NCBI RefSeq assembly: GCF_049943335.1
Contig: NZ_JBNFVY010000005.1
Coordinates: 1 to 64,000, forward strand
Direction of reading: 5' to 3'
Source: JBNFVY01 sp049943335
GTDB lineage: Bacteria > Pseudomonadota > Alphaproteobacteria > Rhodobacterales > Rhodobacteraceae
Length of the DNA stretch: 64,000 bases
Both the position numbers and the translations under genes were made by a program. Shown piece after piece: positions 53,387 to 63,025 of this stretch. The notes beneath the pieces are model-generated. The model was not told the origin of the DNA, ran no database searches, and saw only the letters and a list, made by a program, of their open reading frames with translations. Positions within the stretch are counted from its first letter, which is position 1, and each line of letters begins with the position of its first letter.

Positions 53387-54037
53387 TCAGATCGCCTCGA
53401 ATTCCTGTGTTGCGGGGATGTATTGATACAGTCCGCCCTCGCCGATGTCCGTCCACAGGCCATGCAGTGACAACGTTTCACGCTCGACGGCCTCGCGCAC
53501 AAAAGGGAAAGTCATGAGATTGTCCAGCGACGTCAAAACGGCCTGGTGTTCCAAGGCGCGCAAGCGGGCCGCAGGGTCTTCGATTTCGGCAACCTTGTCG
53601 TATCCTGGTCTGAGGATATCCATCCACCGCCCCACGAACGACGTCTTTTCTTCCAGCGCAGGTGCCTTGCCGCTGCACATGTCGTGGCAACCCAGCACGC
53701 CGCCGCAACTTGAATGGCCCAGCACAATGAGATGCGCGACTTTCAGAGCGGTGACTGCGTATTCAACCGTGGCCGAGGTGCCGTGATGATCGCCATCGGG
53801 TTCATAGGTTGGAACCAGGTTCGCGATGTTGCGGTGAATAAAGAATTCGCCTTGGTCGGCCCCGAAAATCGATGTGACGTGAACACGTGAGTCGCAGCAC
53901 GAAATGACCATAGCGCGCGGGCGCTGCCCTTCGTCAGCCAAACGGCGATACCAGGCCTTGTTTTCGGAATAGGTTGTGGCTTTCCAACCTTCATACCGTT
54001 TGGCCAGGTAAGTCGGCAGAGGTTTTGCGTAGTTCAT
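53387..54037 (-). CDS. Beta-class carbonic anhydrase
   Basis: 216 residues. The zinc ligands are Cys47 (CCDSRV, with Asp49 and Arg51), His108 and Cys111 (GHSSCGG). The HRNIANLVP block and the GTSATVEYAV helix are also standard. It interconverts CO2 and bicarbonate in the cytoplasm. The ATG at 54037 is chosen for the AAAGGAT SD just ahead; the open frame continues far upstream but into the divergent gene. With formate dehydrogenase in the same genome region it could handle released CO2, but there is no direct link. Confidence 0.94.
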   Translation of the reverse strand: MNYAKPLPTYLAKRYEGWKATTYSENKAWYRRLADEGQRPRAMVISCCDSRVHVTSIFGADQGEFFIHRNIANLVPTYEPDGDHHGTSATVEYAVTALKVAHLIVLGHSSCGGVLGCHDMCSGKAPALEEKTSFVGRWMDILRPGYDKVAEIEDPAARLRALEHQAVLTSLDNLMTFPFVREAVERETLSLHGLWTDIGEGGLYQYIPATQEFEAI

Positions 54038-54200
54038 CCGGCTATCCTTTGTGTTTTCGGGAAACAAATCCATGACGTTGTAGTGAGGATTTTCGTGAAT
54101 TTCGAGAGACAATTGGCTGGACGTTAAATCTTTTCTTGAACTAAGTGCGCGATATTGAGTGTGAGTTTTCTGTGGGGGCAGAATTTTGGGGTACAATGCT

Positions 54201-54575
54201 ATGGTGGTGAAACTGCGTATCGAAGAAAAAGTTCGGCTGGACCATGACCGGCTAGAACATTTGTATATGCAACTGGGTCCCTCCGGGGCCGAGGGTGTCG
54301 TTGCGCGCGCAATGGAAGAGCTTGCAGCGCGATTGGCGCGCGTTGAACGATTGTTCAAGCGCGGGGAACTTGTGGAAATGCAGCGGGCGGCCCGTTCAAT
54401 GATTGCGATTTCCGAACAGATCGGGATGGAGACATTCGCGCGGGTCGCTGCGGATGTAGTTGCGCTGTCGGACAAGGGCGATGCCGCGGCACTCGGGGCA
54501 TGCGTGAGCCGTTTGATCAGGATCGGAGAAGGGTCGCTCATGGCCGTTTGGGATTTGCAGGATGCCACGATTTGA
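54201..54575 (+). CDS. Helical protein of unknown function
   Basis: 124 residues, almost wholly helical and without signal peptide, with charged N-terminal (EEKVRLDHDRLEHLYMQL) and Ala/Arg-rich middle helices. It is of the size of a HPt four-helix bundle, but a clear phospho-histidine site is not seen. The ATG at 54201 is about 10 bases after TTTTGGGG. It is divergent from carbonic anhydrase and stands before the M17 peptidase. Confidence 0.65.
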   Translation: MVVKLRIEEKVRLDHDRLEHLYMQLGPSGAEGVVARAMEELAARLARVERLFKRGELVEMQRAARSMIAISEQIGMETFARVAADVVALSDKGDAAALGACVSRLIRIGEGSLMAVWDLQDATI

Positions 54576-54647
54576 GGCAGTGAATTCCGGTTGCGGGCGC
54601 TGACAAACGGCTTAGGCTGACGGAAATTTCCTCGGCCGGAGCTTGTA

Positions 54648-56030
54648 ATGACCCTTACCTTTGCTGAACCTGATGATACGGCGCGCCCGCTCTTCGCGGT
54701 GACGAAGGAAGAATTTGACCGCTGGATGACCGGGCAAGATGCGGCAACGCGTGAGTGGATCGAAGCCAACGGTTTTCAGCCAGATATTGGCAAGGTGCTG
54801 GTATTGCCCGGAGGGTCCGGCATTCAAGGCGCCATCTGCGGTTTGGGTGATCACCAAGCGCGATTGCGTGGTCGGTTCGGTCTTGCTGCGGCGCGCGGGG
54901 CCTTGCCAGCAGGGACATGGTCTTTGAAATGCGACTTGACGGGCGATGAATTGCATCAGGCCGCCCTTGGCTGGCTTTTGGCCGGCTATAATTTTGACAA
55001 GTATGCGAAATCGACTGGTCCGAAAGCACAACTGATCGCGCCCGACGGGGTAGATGCCGCACGGATCGAAGTGATCGCAACGGGCGAGTATTTGACGCGG
55101 GACCTGATCAACACGCCAGCGTCGGATATGGGCCCAGACGAACTTGAGGCGGCCGCGAAGGATCTGGCCGAGACATTCGATGCCGCAGTCTCGGTCATCT
55201 CGGGCGAAGCATTGTTGGAGAAGAATTTCCCGATGATTCATGCGGTGGGGCGCGCCTCTCCCCGCGCGCCGCGTTTGATCGATATGACGTGGGGCAACGC
55301 TGGTCCGTGCCTGACATTGGTCGGCAAGGGTGTGTGCTTTGATACGGGTGGGCTGAACCTCAAACCCGGCGCGTCGATGGGGCTGATGAAAAAGGACATG
55401 GGTGGTGCTGCCACCGTTTTGGGCCTAGCGTATATGATCATGGCGATGGATCTGCCGATGCGTCTTCGCGTGCTGATCCCGGCGGTGGAAAATTCGGTCT
55501 CTGGCAATGCGTTTCGCCCCCAGGACATCCTGACGTCGCGCAAGGGCCTGACTGTCGAAATCAACAATACGGACGCTGAAGGACGCCTGGTGTTGGCCGA
55601 TGCCTTGGCGCTTGCCGATGAAGACAAGCCGGACCTGGTGATTTCGATGGCGACACTCACTGGCGCGGCGCGCGTGGCGGTCGGTCCCGACCTTGCGGCC
55701 TATTTCTCGCAGCGGGACGAAGACGCGCAGACCGTCGAGGCCGCAGCGGCCCGCGTTGCCGATCCAACCTGGCGCCTGCCATTTCATGACCCCTATGAGA
55801 CAATGATCGAACCGGGGATCGCCGATCTGGACAACGCGCCCAAGGGTGGCTTTGGTGGCGCAATTACCGCCGCGCTGTTCTTGCGGCGCTTTGTGACGGA
55901 CACGCCGCGCTTTATGCATTTCGACATCTACGGCTGGAACCCCACGGCCAAACCTGGCCGCAGCAAGGGCGGAACCGGGCAGGGTGCACGCGCGCTGTTC
56001 GATGCCTTGCCCGGCCTGCTGAATCTGTGA
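54648..56030 (+). CDS. M17-family leucyl aminopeptidase
   Basis: 460 residues. The C-terminal catalytic domain has two-metal signatures: GKGVCFDTGGLNLKPGASMG with KKDMGG, then the NTDAEGRLVLADAL family signature with its Asp and Glu ligands, then ATLTGAARVAVG. The N-terminal domain is of the small PepB-like kind. It trims N-terminal residues from peptides in the cytoplasm. The GTGA overlap at its stop couples it to the next gene, an NlpC/P60 enzyme, as in many alphaproteobacteria. Confidence 0.93.
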   Translation: MTLTFAEPDDTARPLFAVTKEEFDRWMTGQDAATREWIEANGFQPDIGKVLVLPGGSGIQGAICGLGDHQARLRGRFGLAAARGALPAGTWSLKCDLTGDELHQAALGWLLAGYNFDKYAKSTGPKAQLIAPDGVDAARIEVIATGEYLTRDLINTPASDMGPDELEAAAKDLAETFDAAVSVISGEALLEKNFPMIHAVGRASPRAPRLIDMTWGNAGPCLTLVGKGVCFDTGGLNLKPGASMGLMKKDMGGAATVLGLAYMIMAMDLPMRLRVLIPAVENSVSGNAFRPQDILTSRKGLTVEINNTDAEGRLVLADALALADEDKPDLVISMATLTGAARVAVGPDLAAYFSQRDEDAQTVEAAAARVADPTWRLPFHDPYETMIEPGIADLDNAPKGGFGGAITAALFLRRFVTDTPRFMHFDIYGWNPTAKPGRSKGGTGQGARALFDALPGLLNL

Positions 56031-56851
56031 GCGATCGGCGCCTGACCCCTTGCAATGGTCGCGTCGCACCCGCCGGGTGGGAGGACCGCGTTTGCGCCGA
56101 ACGTTACGTGCGTCCTGAGCCGCACCGGGTCACGGTGCCGGTGACCGATTTGTGCGGCGCACCGGGCGGTGCGCGCGACAGGCAAATGCTGATGGGGCGA
56201 AGGTTTGACGTTCTGGAAACCCGGGATGGATGGGCTTTTGGGATCGCGCCACGGGATGGGTATGTCGGTTACGTGCGGCGGGGGGATCTCGGGGCTGATG
56301 ACGCCCCCAGTCATCGCGTGATTGCGCGGTCCTGTTTGCTCTATGCCGCGCCGTCTGAAAAAGCCGACGCGCGTCTATCCCTCAGCTTTGGTGCGCAAGT
56401 CAAGGTTGTTGCCACTGAGGGCCGGTTCGTCCGCACGCGCGAAGGTGGGTTTATCCCGGGGCACCAAATTGCCCCGCGCAGCGAGGTGATGAAAGATCCG
56501 GTGGCCGTCGCTGCGCTATATCTGGGCACGCCGTATCTGTGGGGCGGCAACAGCATGGGGGGGATCGATTGCTCGGGGTTGGTGCAGGCGGCGCTTTGGG
56601 CATGCGGTAAGGCGTGTCCCGGCGACAGTGACATGCAAGAGAAAATAGGAGAAGAGATTGCCACAGAGACGCCGCTTCAGCGCGGCGATCTGGTGTTCTG
56701 GAAAGGGCATGTGGCGCTCTGTGTCGACGAGAGACGCCTGATCCATGCCAACGCCAATGATATGGCCGTGGCCTATGAGGGGATCGATGATGCGATCCAC
56801 CGGATCGCGGCGCAAGGCGGCGGGGCCGTGACGGCGCGGCGGCGCATCTAG
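56027..56851 (+). CDS. NlpC/P60-family cysteine hydrolase with SH3-like domains
   Basis: 274 residues: two SH3-like domains (about 22-130) and a C-terminal NlpC/P60 domain. The catalytic cysteine lies in GGIDCSGLVQAALW, the histidine in WKGHVALCVD, and the third polar residue in RLIHANAND. It likely cleaves a peptidoglycan stem peptide after D-glutamate. No signal peptide was seen, so it may act on recycled muropeptides. The GTG start at 56027 overlaps the M17 peptidase stop. It overlaps the convergent DUF2794 gene by 4 bases. Confidence 0.9.
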   Translation: MSDRRLTPCNGRVAPAGWEDRVCAERYVRPEPHRVTVPVTDLCGAPGGARDRQMLMGRRFDVLETRDGWAFGIAPRDGYVGYVRRGDLGADDAPSHRVIARSCLLYAAPSEKADARLSLSFGAQVKVVATEGRFVRTREGGFIPGHQIAPRSEVMKDPVAVAALYLGTPYLWGGNSMGGIDCSGLVQAALWACGKACPGDSDMQEKIGEEIATETPLQRGDLVFWKGHVALCVDERRLIHANANDMAVAYEGIDDAIHRIAAQGGGAVTARRRI

Positions 56852-57192
56852 TCGATGGCGCGGATCAGCTTGCGCTCTAACACCCGCAGGACGGTTGCCA
56901 GATCGTGGCCGCGTTTCAGGATCTGCCCATCCATGCCGATGACGCAGTATTGCCCTTGCATTTTCCGCAGCTTGGGACGTTTTTCAATGCGGTAAATGGG
57001 ATGCTCGGCGGTGCGGCGGAATACTGAAAATATGGCGGCGTCCTTGAGAAAGGACATGCCATAGTCGCGCCATTCGCCAGCGGCAACCATGCGACCATAG
57101 AGCCCCATGATCTGCCCCAGTTCGCGCCGGTCGAAAGCCACGCGTTCGTGGACAGATTGACCGGGGAACGGGGTGGGTGTCTGGATTGTCAT
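56848..57192 (-). CDS. DUF2794 protein
   Basis: 114 residues of a small conserved alphaproteobacterial family. Family blocks are FDRRELGQIMGLYGRMVAAG, WRDYGMSFLKDAAIFSVFRR, and IEKRPKLRKMQGQYCVIGMD. Function is unknown. ATG 57192 (MTIQTP) is preferred to a longer frame because the extra N-terminus is basic and lacks an SD. The family name is from memory of these blocks. Confidence 0.85.
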   Translation of the reverse strand: MTIQTPTPFPGQSVHERVAFDRRELGQIMGLYGRMVAAGEWRDYGMSFLKDAAIFSVFRRTAEHPIYRIEKRPKLRKMQGQYCVIGMDGQILKRGHDLATVLRVLERKLIRAID

Positions 57193-57399
57193 GGAAAAAG
57201 CTTGCGTCCTTCGTCGCGCGAAATCAAGCCTGCCGCGAAATTGCCTTGAAATGACCGGCACGGTTTCCCAATCGCTCCCTCATACCGCCCCGATTGACGG
57301 CGATAACGTTCCTACAGCGAACGAAAGCGCTGCCCCCGGTGTTGCGGTCTTTACAGCCCCCACCCAGTTCGTGACGCCGGGGACTGGTTTTGCAAGGCT

Positions 57400-57417
57400 C
57401 GGATGCTTCGGCATCCG
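57400..57417. terminator. UUCG-type hairpin after imuB
   Basis: A perfect 7-bp stem CGGATGC/GCATCCG closed by TTCG on the plus strand lies 20 bases past the imuB stop. For imuB (minus) there is no T-run; on the plus strand a T-rich tract follows but no gene precedes it. It is a possible terminator or stabiliser. The surrounding 57193-57436 shows no gene I can support. Confidence 0.35.
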
Positions 57418-57436
57418 GGTCTTCTTCCTTTTTGGG

Positions 57437-59107
57437 TCAGCAAAACGATCCGTGACAGAACCAGCCCGCCGACATCGTTCCCCCATGGGCATAGAACAGC
57501 CACAGACGTTCGCCTTCGGCGCAGGTCAGCTGCCAATAATCGCGCACGCCGGTGCGCCAGTTCGGATCGTCCAGCCACCATTCGGGTGCGATCCGTTCGG
57601 GTCCGGAACATTCGACTGTGCAAAGTCGCCGCCCCCGCCATCGGAACCGGATCGGTGGGCGGGGTGTCGCGCCATCGGCATGCACCGGTTCCGGTGCCCA
57701 GAGCAGTAGGGGGCGCGGCCGTCCCAATGCCGGCCACGGAGCGGATGCAGGCTCGGACCAGGCTGCGGCCAGAACCTGCGCACCCTTTTCAGGCAGATGG
57801 CTGTCAGCGGGGTGCAGGCGCGTCATGGCTTCCAGCCCGATCCGCGTACCCAAGCGCCCCACCAACGCGTCAATCCCGCCGGTGCCAAGGGCTTGTGCTT
57901 GGGTTGCGGTGCGGGCCGCGTCCAATTGGCCCTTGTGTTGATGGTGGGTCAAAGGTTCGGTCACATGGGCTTCGATCCGCAACGTATCGATGCCGAAGCC
58001 CGCGTCGATATCGTCAAGCTTCATCAGCAAAAGCGGGCGCAAGGCGTCGGGTCTGTCGGTTGGACGGGCCAGCCCGACTTCGAACGTTTCGGTCCCTTGG
58101 TCGGCGCGAAACGCTTGCAGGCGGATGCGTCGCGCGCCGCGCCCCTTGTCCTGCAACTTGGCGCAAAGCGCAGGCAGCAGCCGGTCAATCCCGGCGATCA
58201 GGTCATCGGTCAGCCCGATAGGATCGGGCAGGGTCAGGCGCACGGCAAAATGCGTATCGGCCCGCAGAGGAGAGACAGGTTCAGGTTCCCTGCCCAAGGC
58301 CTGGTCCAGCCGTTTGACCAGCCCGCGCCCAAACCGCCGGGCCAGGGCTGCACGGGGCATCCCGATCACATCGCTTACCCGTTTCAATCCCACCCGCGCC
58401 AGCGCGGCTGTTGTGTCTTGGTCCAGCCGCAGTGCGGCCACGGGCAGGGGGGACAGGGCCATATGCGCCTTGCCGGGGATAGAAATGGTCAGTTCGGGTG
58501 GCGCGGCCAAATTCTGGCTGGGGGCCGCGCCGCCGCGTTCCCAATGCCGCCGCTTGGCCGCGCGTGAGCGGGTGGCGCGGGCTTCTTGGTCGATCGCATC
58601 CCCGTTCAGGTCGTTTTCCGGCGCGCGGCCGGCATACCGCGCCAGCGCCCAGGCTGCGCCGACTGTATCGGCCAAGCCAGCCCGTACAGCGAGCCCGAGG
58701 TCAGTGCATTCGGCATTGATTTGAGACACCAGCCCCTCTTCCCCGCCGAACAGATGTGCGCACCCGGTAATATCCAAGACCAACGACGCCGGGGGTTCGA
58801 CCCCCACCCAGGGTGTGAACTTGCCTGCCCATCGACGCAAACTGGCCAAAAAAACCGCATCCGCCTGATCGCTGTGCAGATGTGTTATCAGCCCGGGACA
58901 AAGCGCGCGGGCATCACGGATCGGCTGTCCCGCGGTCAGGCCCCGCGCGCTGGCCGCGGGCGACAGCCATGTCAGCACCTGTGCCTGCCCCGTATCGCGC
59001 ACTACGGCAAACGGCTGATCGGACATGACAGGGCCGCGGCCCGAACGGATCAGGCGGTCGGCCCCAAGGCGGGGAAACCATAAGGACAGGATGCGACGAT
59101 TGGGCAT
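57437..59107 (-). CDS. imuB: Y-family polymerase-like mutagenesis protein (ImuB)
   Basis: 556 residues of the ImuB type. The fold is that of a Y-family DNA polymerase, but the catalytic acids are missing: the first strand reads RILSLWFPRLGADRL, where DinB has the metal-binding Asp, and the second site reads VLDITGCAHLFGGEEG in place of the SxDE motif. The HhH region (ALARVGLKRVSDVIGMPRAA) and the little-finger domain are present. ImuB tethers the ImuA and DnaE2 partners to the sliding clamp for SOS mutagenesis. Neither partner is beside it here. A LexA box lies 12 bases ahead of ATG 59107; no SD is visible, so the mRNA could be leaderless or the start differ by a few codons. Confidence 0.9.
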   Translation of the reverse strand: MPNRRILSLWFPRLGADRLIRSGRGPVMSDQPFAVVRDTGQAQVLTWLSPAASARGLTAGQPIRDARALCPGLITHLHSDQADAVFLASLRRWAGKFTPWVGVEPPASLVLDITGCAHLFGGEEGLVSQINAECTDLGLAVRAGLADTVGAAWALARYAGRAPENDLNGDAIDQEARATRSRAAKRRHWERGGAAPSQNLAAPPELTISIPGKAHMALSPLPVAALRLDQDTTAALARVGLKRVSDVIGMPRAALARRFGRGLVKRLDQALGREPEPVSPLRADTHFAVRLTLPDPIGLTDDLIAGIDRLLPALCAKLQDKGRGARRIRLQAFRADQGTETFEVGLARPTDRPDALRPLLLMKLDDIDAGFGIDTLRIEAHVTEPLTHHQHKGQLDAARTATQAQALGTGGIDALVGRLGTRIGLEAMTRLHPADSHLPEKGAQVLAAAWSEPASAPWPALGRPRPLLLWAPEPVHADGATPRPPIRFRWRGRRLCTVECSGPERIAPEWWLDDPNWRTGVRDYWQLTCAEGERLWLFYAHGGTMSAGWFCHGSFC

Positions 59108-59118
59108 GGAGTCAAATT

Positions 59119-59133
59119 GTTCATGATTTGTTC
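59119..59133. promoter_or_regulatory. LexA (SOS) box upstream of imuB
   Basis: The sequence is exactly GTTC-N7-GTTC, the direct-repeat operator of alphaproteobacterial LexA, on the plus strand and ending 12 bases before the imuB start on the minus strand. It would let DNA damage induce imuB. It also lies about 100 bases before the cytochrome gene, which it could affect. Confidence 0.85.
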
Positions 59134-59232
59134 CAAACTTATTGGCGCGTCTGCGCCGAGTCGAGTCTTTGTGATTATTCTTTCAGTCATTGCGCATTAA
59201 AGTCGGGATGTAGCCAACAAGGAGACTACCAG

Positions 59233-59658
59233 ATGATCAAACAACTTTTTGCCATCGCTGCCCTCGCCGCCATGCCCACACTGGCACACAGCGAAGTGAC
59301 CAACGAGGCCGTGAAAGCGCGGATGGCGGCTATGAAAACCATCGGCGGTGGCATGAAGACACTCGGCGATATGGCCAAGGGCGCGATGGCCTTTGATGCC
59401 GTTGCCGCGCAAGGGGCAGTCGACAGTATTGAGGTCGCCGCCGCCAAAGTGCCTGCCTTGTTCGAGCCGCAGGAAACCGACCCAAAATCCGAAGCCAAGC
59501 CGGAAATCTGGACGAATTGGGATGACTTCGTCGCCAAGGCCGAAGCCCTGGAAAAAGCCGCCGCCGGAATCACCATCAGTGCCGAAGCTGATATCGGTGC
59601 GGCTATGGGGGCCTTGGGCGGTGCCTGTAAAGCCTGCCATTCCGATTATAAATTATAG
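59233..59658 (+). CDS. Class II c-type cytochrome (c' / c556 type)
   Basis: A 141-residue precursor. A signal peptide to about residue 20 (MIKQLFAIAALAAMPTLAHS) directs export. The mature four-helix bundle carries the heme site CKACH (Cys132, Cys135, His136) near the C-terminus, typical of class II. Methionines in RMAAMKTIGG near the N-terminus could be the sixth ligand, favouring a c556 electron carrier over a five-coordinate c'. SD AAGGAGA precedes ATG 59233. It is divergent from imuB and convergent with the next lipoprotein gene. Confidence 0.92.
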   Translation: MIKQLFAIAALAAMPTLAHSEVTNEAVKARMAAMKTIGGGMKTLGDMAKGAMAFDAVAAQGAVDSIEVAAAKVPALFEPQETDPKSEAKPEIWTNWDDFVAKAEALEKAAAGITISAEADIGAAMGALGGACKACHSDYKL

Positions 59659-59661
59659 GGG

Positions 59662-59937
59662 TCAGCCGCAGAAAATGCCGGTGATATACCCCTGATCGTC
59701 AATGCGGAAATTCAACCGGTTCCGCACGTAATCGCGCGTGACGGCCGTTGTCGGGTCGATCACGCGCTTTGGGGTGTATTCATACCCGAGCGCCGCGCTC
59801 CGGTCCGCGCCAACTAGCGTCTGGATCGCGGGGGCAGGGCAGGCCTGTTTTTCGATCGAGGCCAATTTGGGAAAGCTATCTTCTTGCTGGGCGCAAGCGG
59901 CCAGCCCGCACAGGGCTATCGCAACAACAATTTTCAT
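59662..59937 (-). CDS. Lipoprotein of the I78 peptidase-inhibitor type
   Basis: 91 residues from ATG 59937, with AAAGGA ahead. The lipobox is LAAC (Cys14). The mature part has ACPAPAIQTLVGADR, then KRVIDPTTAVTRDYVRNRLN and FRIDDQGYITGIFCG, which is the I78 family pattern (a short Cys-bridged fold like potato inhibitor I). It is periplasmic. Inhibition of a serine protease is inferred from the family only. The longer open frame upstream is rejected. Confidence 0.82.
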   Translation of the reverse strand: MKIVVAIALCGLAACAQQEDSFPKLASIEKQACPAPAIQTLVGADRSAALGYEYTPKRVIDPTTAVTRDYVRNRLNFRIDDQGYITGIFCG

Positions 59938-60006
59938 CAGATGGTCCTTTTGCCCCATGTCCCTATGACTGAAAACTAACCAGATTATTACCGCGAGGGA
60001 AATATC

Positions 60007-61137
<1,131 letters not shown>

Positions 61138-61159
61138 TTGCGGCACAGATCGCAGATTA

Positions 61160-61192
61160 ACACCTGCCCGGCGTTGCCGGACAGGTGTTTTT
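61160..61192 (+). terminator. Rho-independent terminator after adhC
   Basis: A 12-bp stem with one mismatch (61160-61171 with 61177-61188), a 5-base loop and a T-run starting at 61188 lie 22 bases after the adhC stop. Confidence 0.9.
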
Positions 61193-61230
61193 GGCAGGGA
61201 ATTTTGGCAGGGAAATTTACGGAGCGGCCA

Positions 61231-61701
61231 ATGCAAATTGAAGCGATCAGCCATGGCGATGCGGATGATGCCGTTTGGGCGATACTCAGGCCCGTATTCC
61301 GCGCGGGCGACACCTATGCGATCGATACCGACATCAGCCGCGTTGACGCGCTGGCCTATTGGCTGGCTGAACACGCATATCTGGCGGGCGACGGATTGGG
61401 CACGTATTACCTCAAACGTAACCAGAAGGGCGGGGGCAGCCATGTGTGCAATTGCGGTTTCATCACCGCCACGCAGGCCCAAGGCCGCGGCGTTGCCCGT
61501 GCCATGCTGGAACATGCGCAGGACCAAGCCCGCGATCTGGGGTTCAAAGCCATGCAGTTCAATTTCGTACTGGCCAGCAACGCCCGGGCCGTAGATACAT
61601 GGCTAAGGGCAGGATTTCGCGAGGTTGGTCGCCAACCACGCGCTTTTCATCACCCGAGTTTGGGCTATGTCGATGCCCTGATCCTTCACAAAGACCTTTA
61701 G
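61231..61701 (+). CDS. GNAT-family N-acetyltransferase
   Basis: 156 residues. The acetyl-CoA loop is QAQGRGVARAMLEHA near residue 88-102. The fold continues with FNFVLASNARAVDTWLRAGF, the GNAT motif B. ATG 61231 with GGAGCGG ahead is preferred; the open frame extends over the terminator, which is unlikely. It acetylates an amine of unknown identity. The next gene begins 8 bases later. Confidence 0.9.
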   Translation: MQIEAISHGDADDAVWAILRPVFRAGDTYAIDTDISRVDALAYWLAEHAYLAGDGLGTYYLKRNQKGGGSHVCNCGFITATQAQGRGVARAMLEHAQDQARDLGFKAMQFNFVLASNARAVDTWLRAGFREVGRQPRAFHHPSLGYVDALILHKDL

Positions 61702-61709
61702 GAGGGCTC

Positions 61710-62411
61710 ATGCCTGAAACCCGCCCGCTCTATGCTGTTTTGATCGACGCTGACAATATCCCGGCGAAATATGCCGGTGCGATCCTCAAGGAAGTTACAT
61801 CTTTTGGCGAACCTGCCTTGCGGCGGGTCTATGGCGATTGGTCATCTGACCGACTGAACAAATGGTCGCGAGAGGTCCGCGAATTGGGCCTGGTCGCTCA
61901 TCAGGAAACCGCCAACACGGTCGGCAAAAATGCCAGTGACATCGGGTTGGTGATTGATGCGATGGATATCCTTCATACGGGACGGTTTGACGGGTTTGTG
62001 CTGGTCAGCTCGGACAGCGATTTCACCGCACTGGCCAACCGCATCCGCGAACAGGGGCTGGACGTGATCGGCATCGGCGAGTCAAAGGCCCCGGACAGCC
62101 TGCGCAACGTCTGCAACCGGTTCATTCTGATTGAAAACATCGTCGACGAACCGGCGCCCAAGGGCGAAAAGACCGCCGGCAAACTGCCTGTTCAAGACGC
62201 GATACCGCTGATTCTGAGGGCGATGGACAAAATTGCCCAAGACGATGACTGGTACGCGTTGGGGCAGTTGGGCCAGTATATCGTGGCGGACAATCCCGAT
62301 TTTGACACGCGGACCTACGGCAAGCGCAAGCTGTCGGACCTGATTGAAGGTTTGTCGCGGTTCGAAACCCGCAGCCAAGGCAATCAGCTGCAGGTCAGGC
62401 GGGTAGATTAG
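61710..62411 (+). CDS. NYN-domain putative RNase with C-terminal OST-HTH-like domain
   Basis: 233 residues. The PIN-like NYN domain (about 1-145) has its acidic sites in LIDADNIPAKY, DIGLVIDAMD and VSSDSDFTALA. The C-terminal part (about 160-233), LILRAMDKIAQDDDWYALGQ then YGKRKLSDLIEGLSRF, matches an OST-HTH/LOTUS RNA-binding domain. It probably cuts or binds RNA. SD AGGAGG lies before ATG 61710. It is co-directional with the GNAT gene and overlaps the convergent TetR gene by 4 bases. Confidence 0.9.
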   Translation: MPETRPLYAVLIDADNIPAKYAGAILKEVTSFGEPALRRVYGDWSSDRLNKWSREVRELGLVAHQETANTVGKNASDIGLVIDAMDILHTGRFDGFVLVSSDSDFTALANRIREQGLDVIGIGESKAPDSLRNVCNRFILIENIVDEPAPKGEKTAGKLPVQDAIPLILRAMDKIAQDDDWYALGQLGQYIVADNPDFDTRTYGKRKLSDLIEGLSRFETRSQGNQLQVRRVD

Positions 62412-63025
62412 ACCCCGTACCGCGCCAGAAACATGTCGACCGCGCCATCGATGACGCGGTCGATCTCGGCTTCGGTTGGCTGCTCTTTCAGACCCAGCAG
62501 GCAACAAGGGTGCAAATGCACCTTGCAAAGTTCGGCAAATTGCTCGGCGGCCAGATCGACATCGTTGATGACCAATTCTCCGCGCTCAGTCGCCGCGCGC
62601 AGGTACAAGCCCAGGGTATCGCGCATCAGTTTCGGCCCGCTTTCATAGAATTTTCGGGCCAATTCGGGGAAGCGACCGGATTCTGTCACGCCGATTCGAA
62701 ATATGTTTTGTCCAACGTCTGACAGCAAGAACTTCAAGATCTTGCGCCCGGCTTCGGGCAACACTTCTGACGGCGGGCGCGTCAAGTCTGCGGTTTCCAG
62801 ATGGCCCTGAGTGACCCGCAAGCATTCACGCGACGCCGCTTCGATGAAGAGCATCCGTTTGTCCGGGAAATAGGAATACAAGGTGGCCTTGGATACCCCG
62901 GCCTCGCGGGCGATGTCATCAACACCGGTGGCTTCGAACCCGTTGCGCATGAACACCGTTCGGGCACCGTCCAGTACCTGATCGAATTTTCTGCCTTTTT
63001 TGATCGACGAAATCGGTTTGTTCAT
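62408..63025 (-). CDS. TetR-family transcriptional regulator
   Basis: 205 residues. The N-terminal HTH (about 28-55) is VDDIAREAGVSKATLYSYFP. The C-terminal part is the TetR_C ligand domain. ATG 63025 is favoured over GTG 63031 because GAGGAG sits five bases before it. It is divergent from the small frame and fghA, so it could control formaldehyde detoxification genes or itself; the ligand is unknown. Confidence 0.9.
   Translation of the reverse strand: MNKPISSIKKGRKFDQVLDGARTVFMRNGFEATGVDDIAREAGVSKATLYSYFPDKRMLFIEAASRECLRVTQGHLETADLTRPPSEVLPEAGRKILKFLLSDVGQNIFRIGVTESGRFPELARKFYESGPKLMRDTLGLYLRAATERGELVINDVDLAAEQFAELCKVHLHPCCLLGLKEQPTEAEIDRVIDGAVDMFLARYGV

Noticed and set aside
54038..54769. 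N-terminal extension of the carbonic anhydrase frame
   Set aside because: It would overlap the divergent 124-residue gene; the protein from 54037 has normal length and an SD.
57280..57414. Short minus-strand frame after imuB
   Set aside because: 44 codons or so, no SD and no family; not enough support for a gene.
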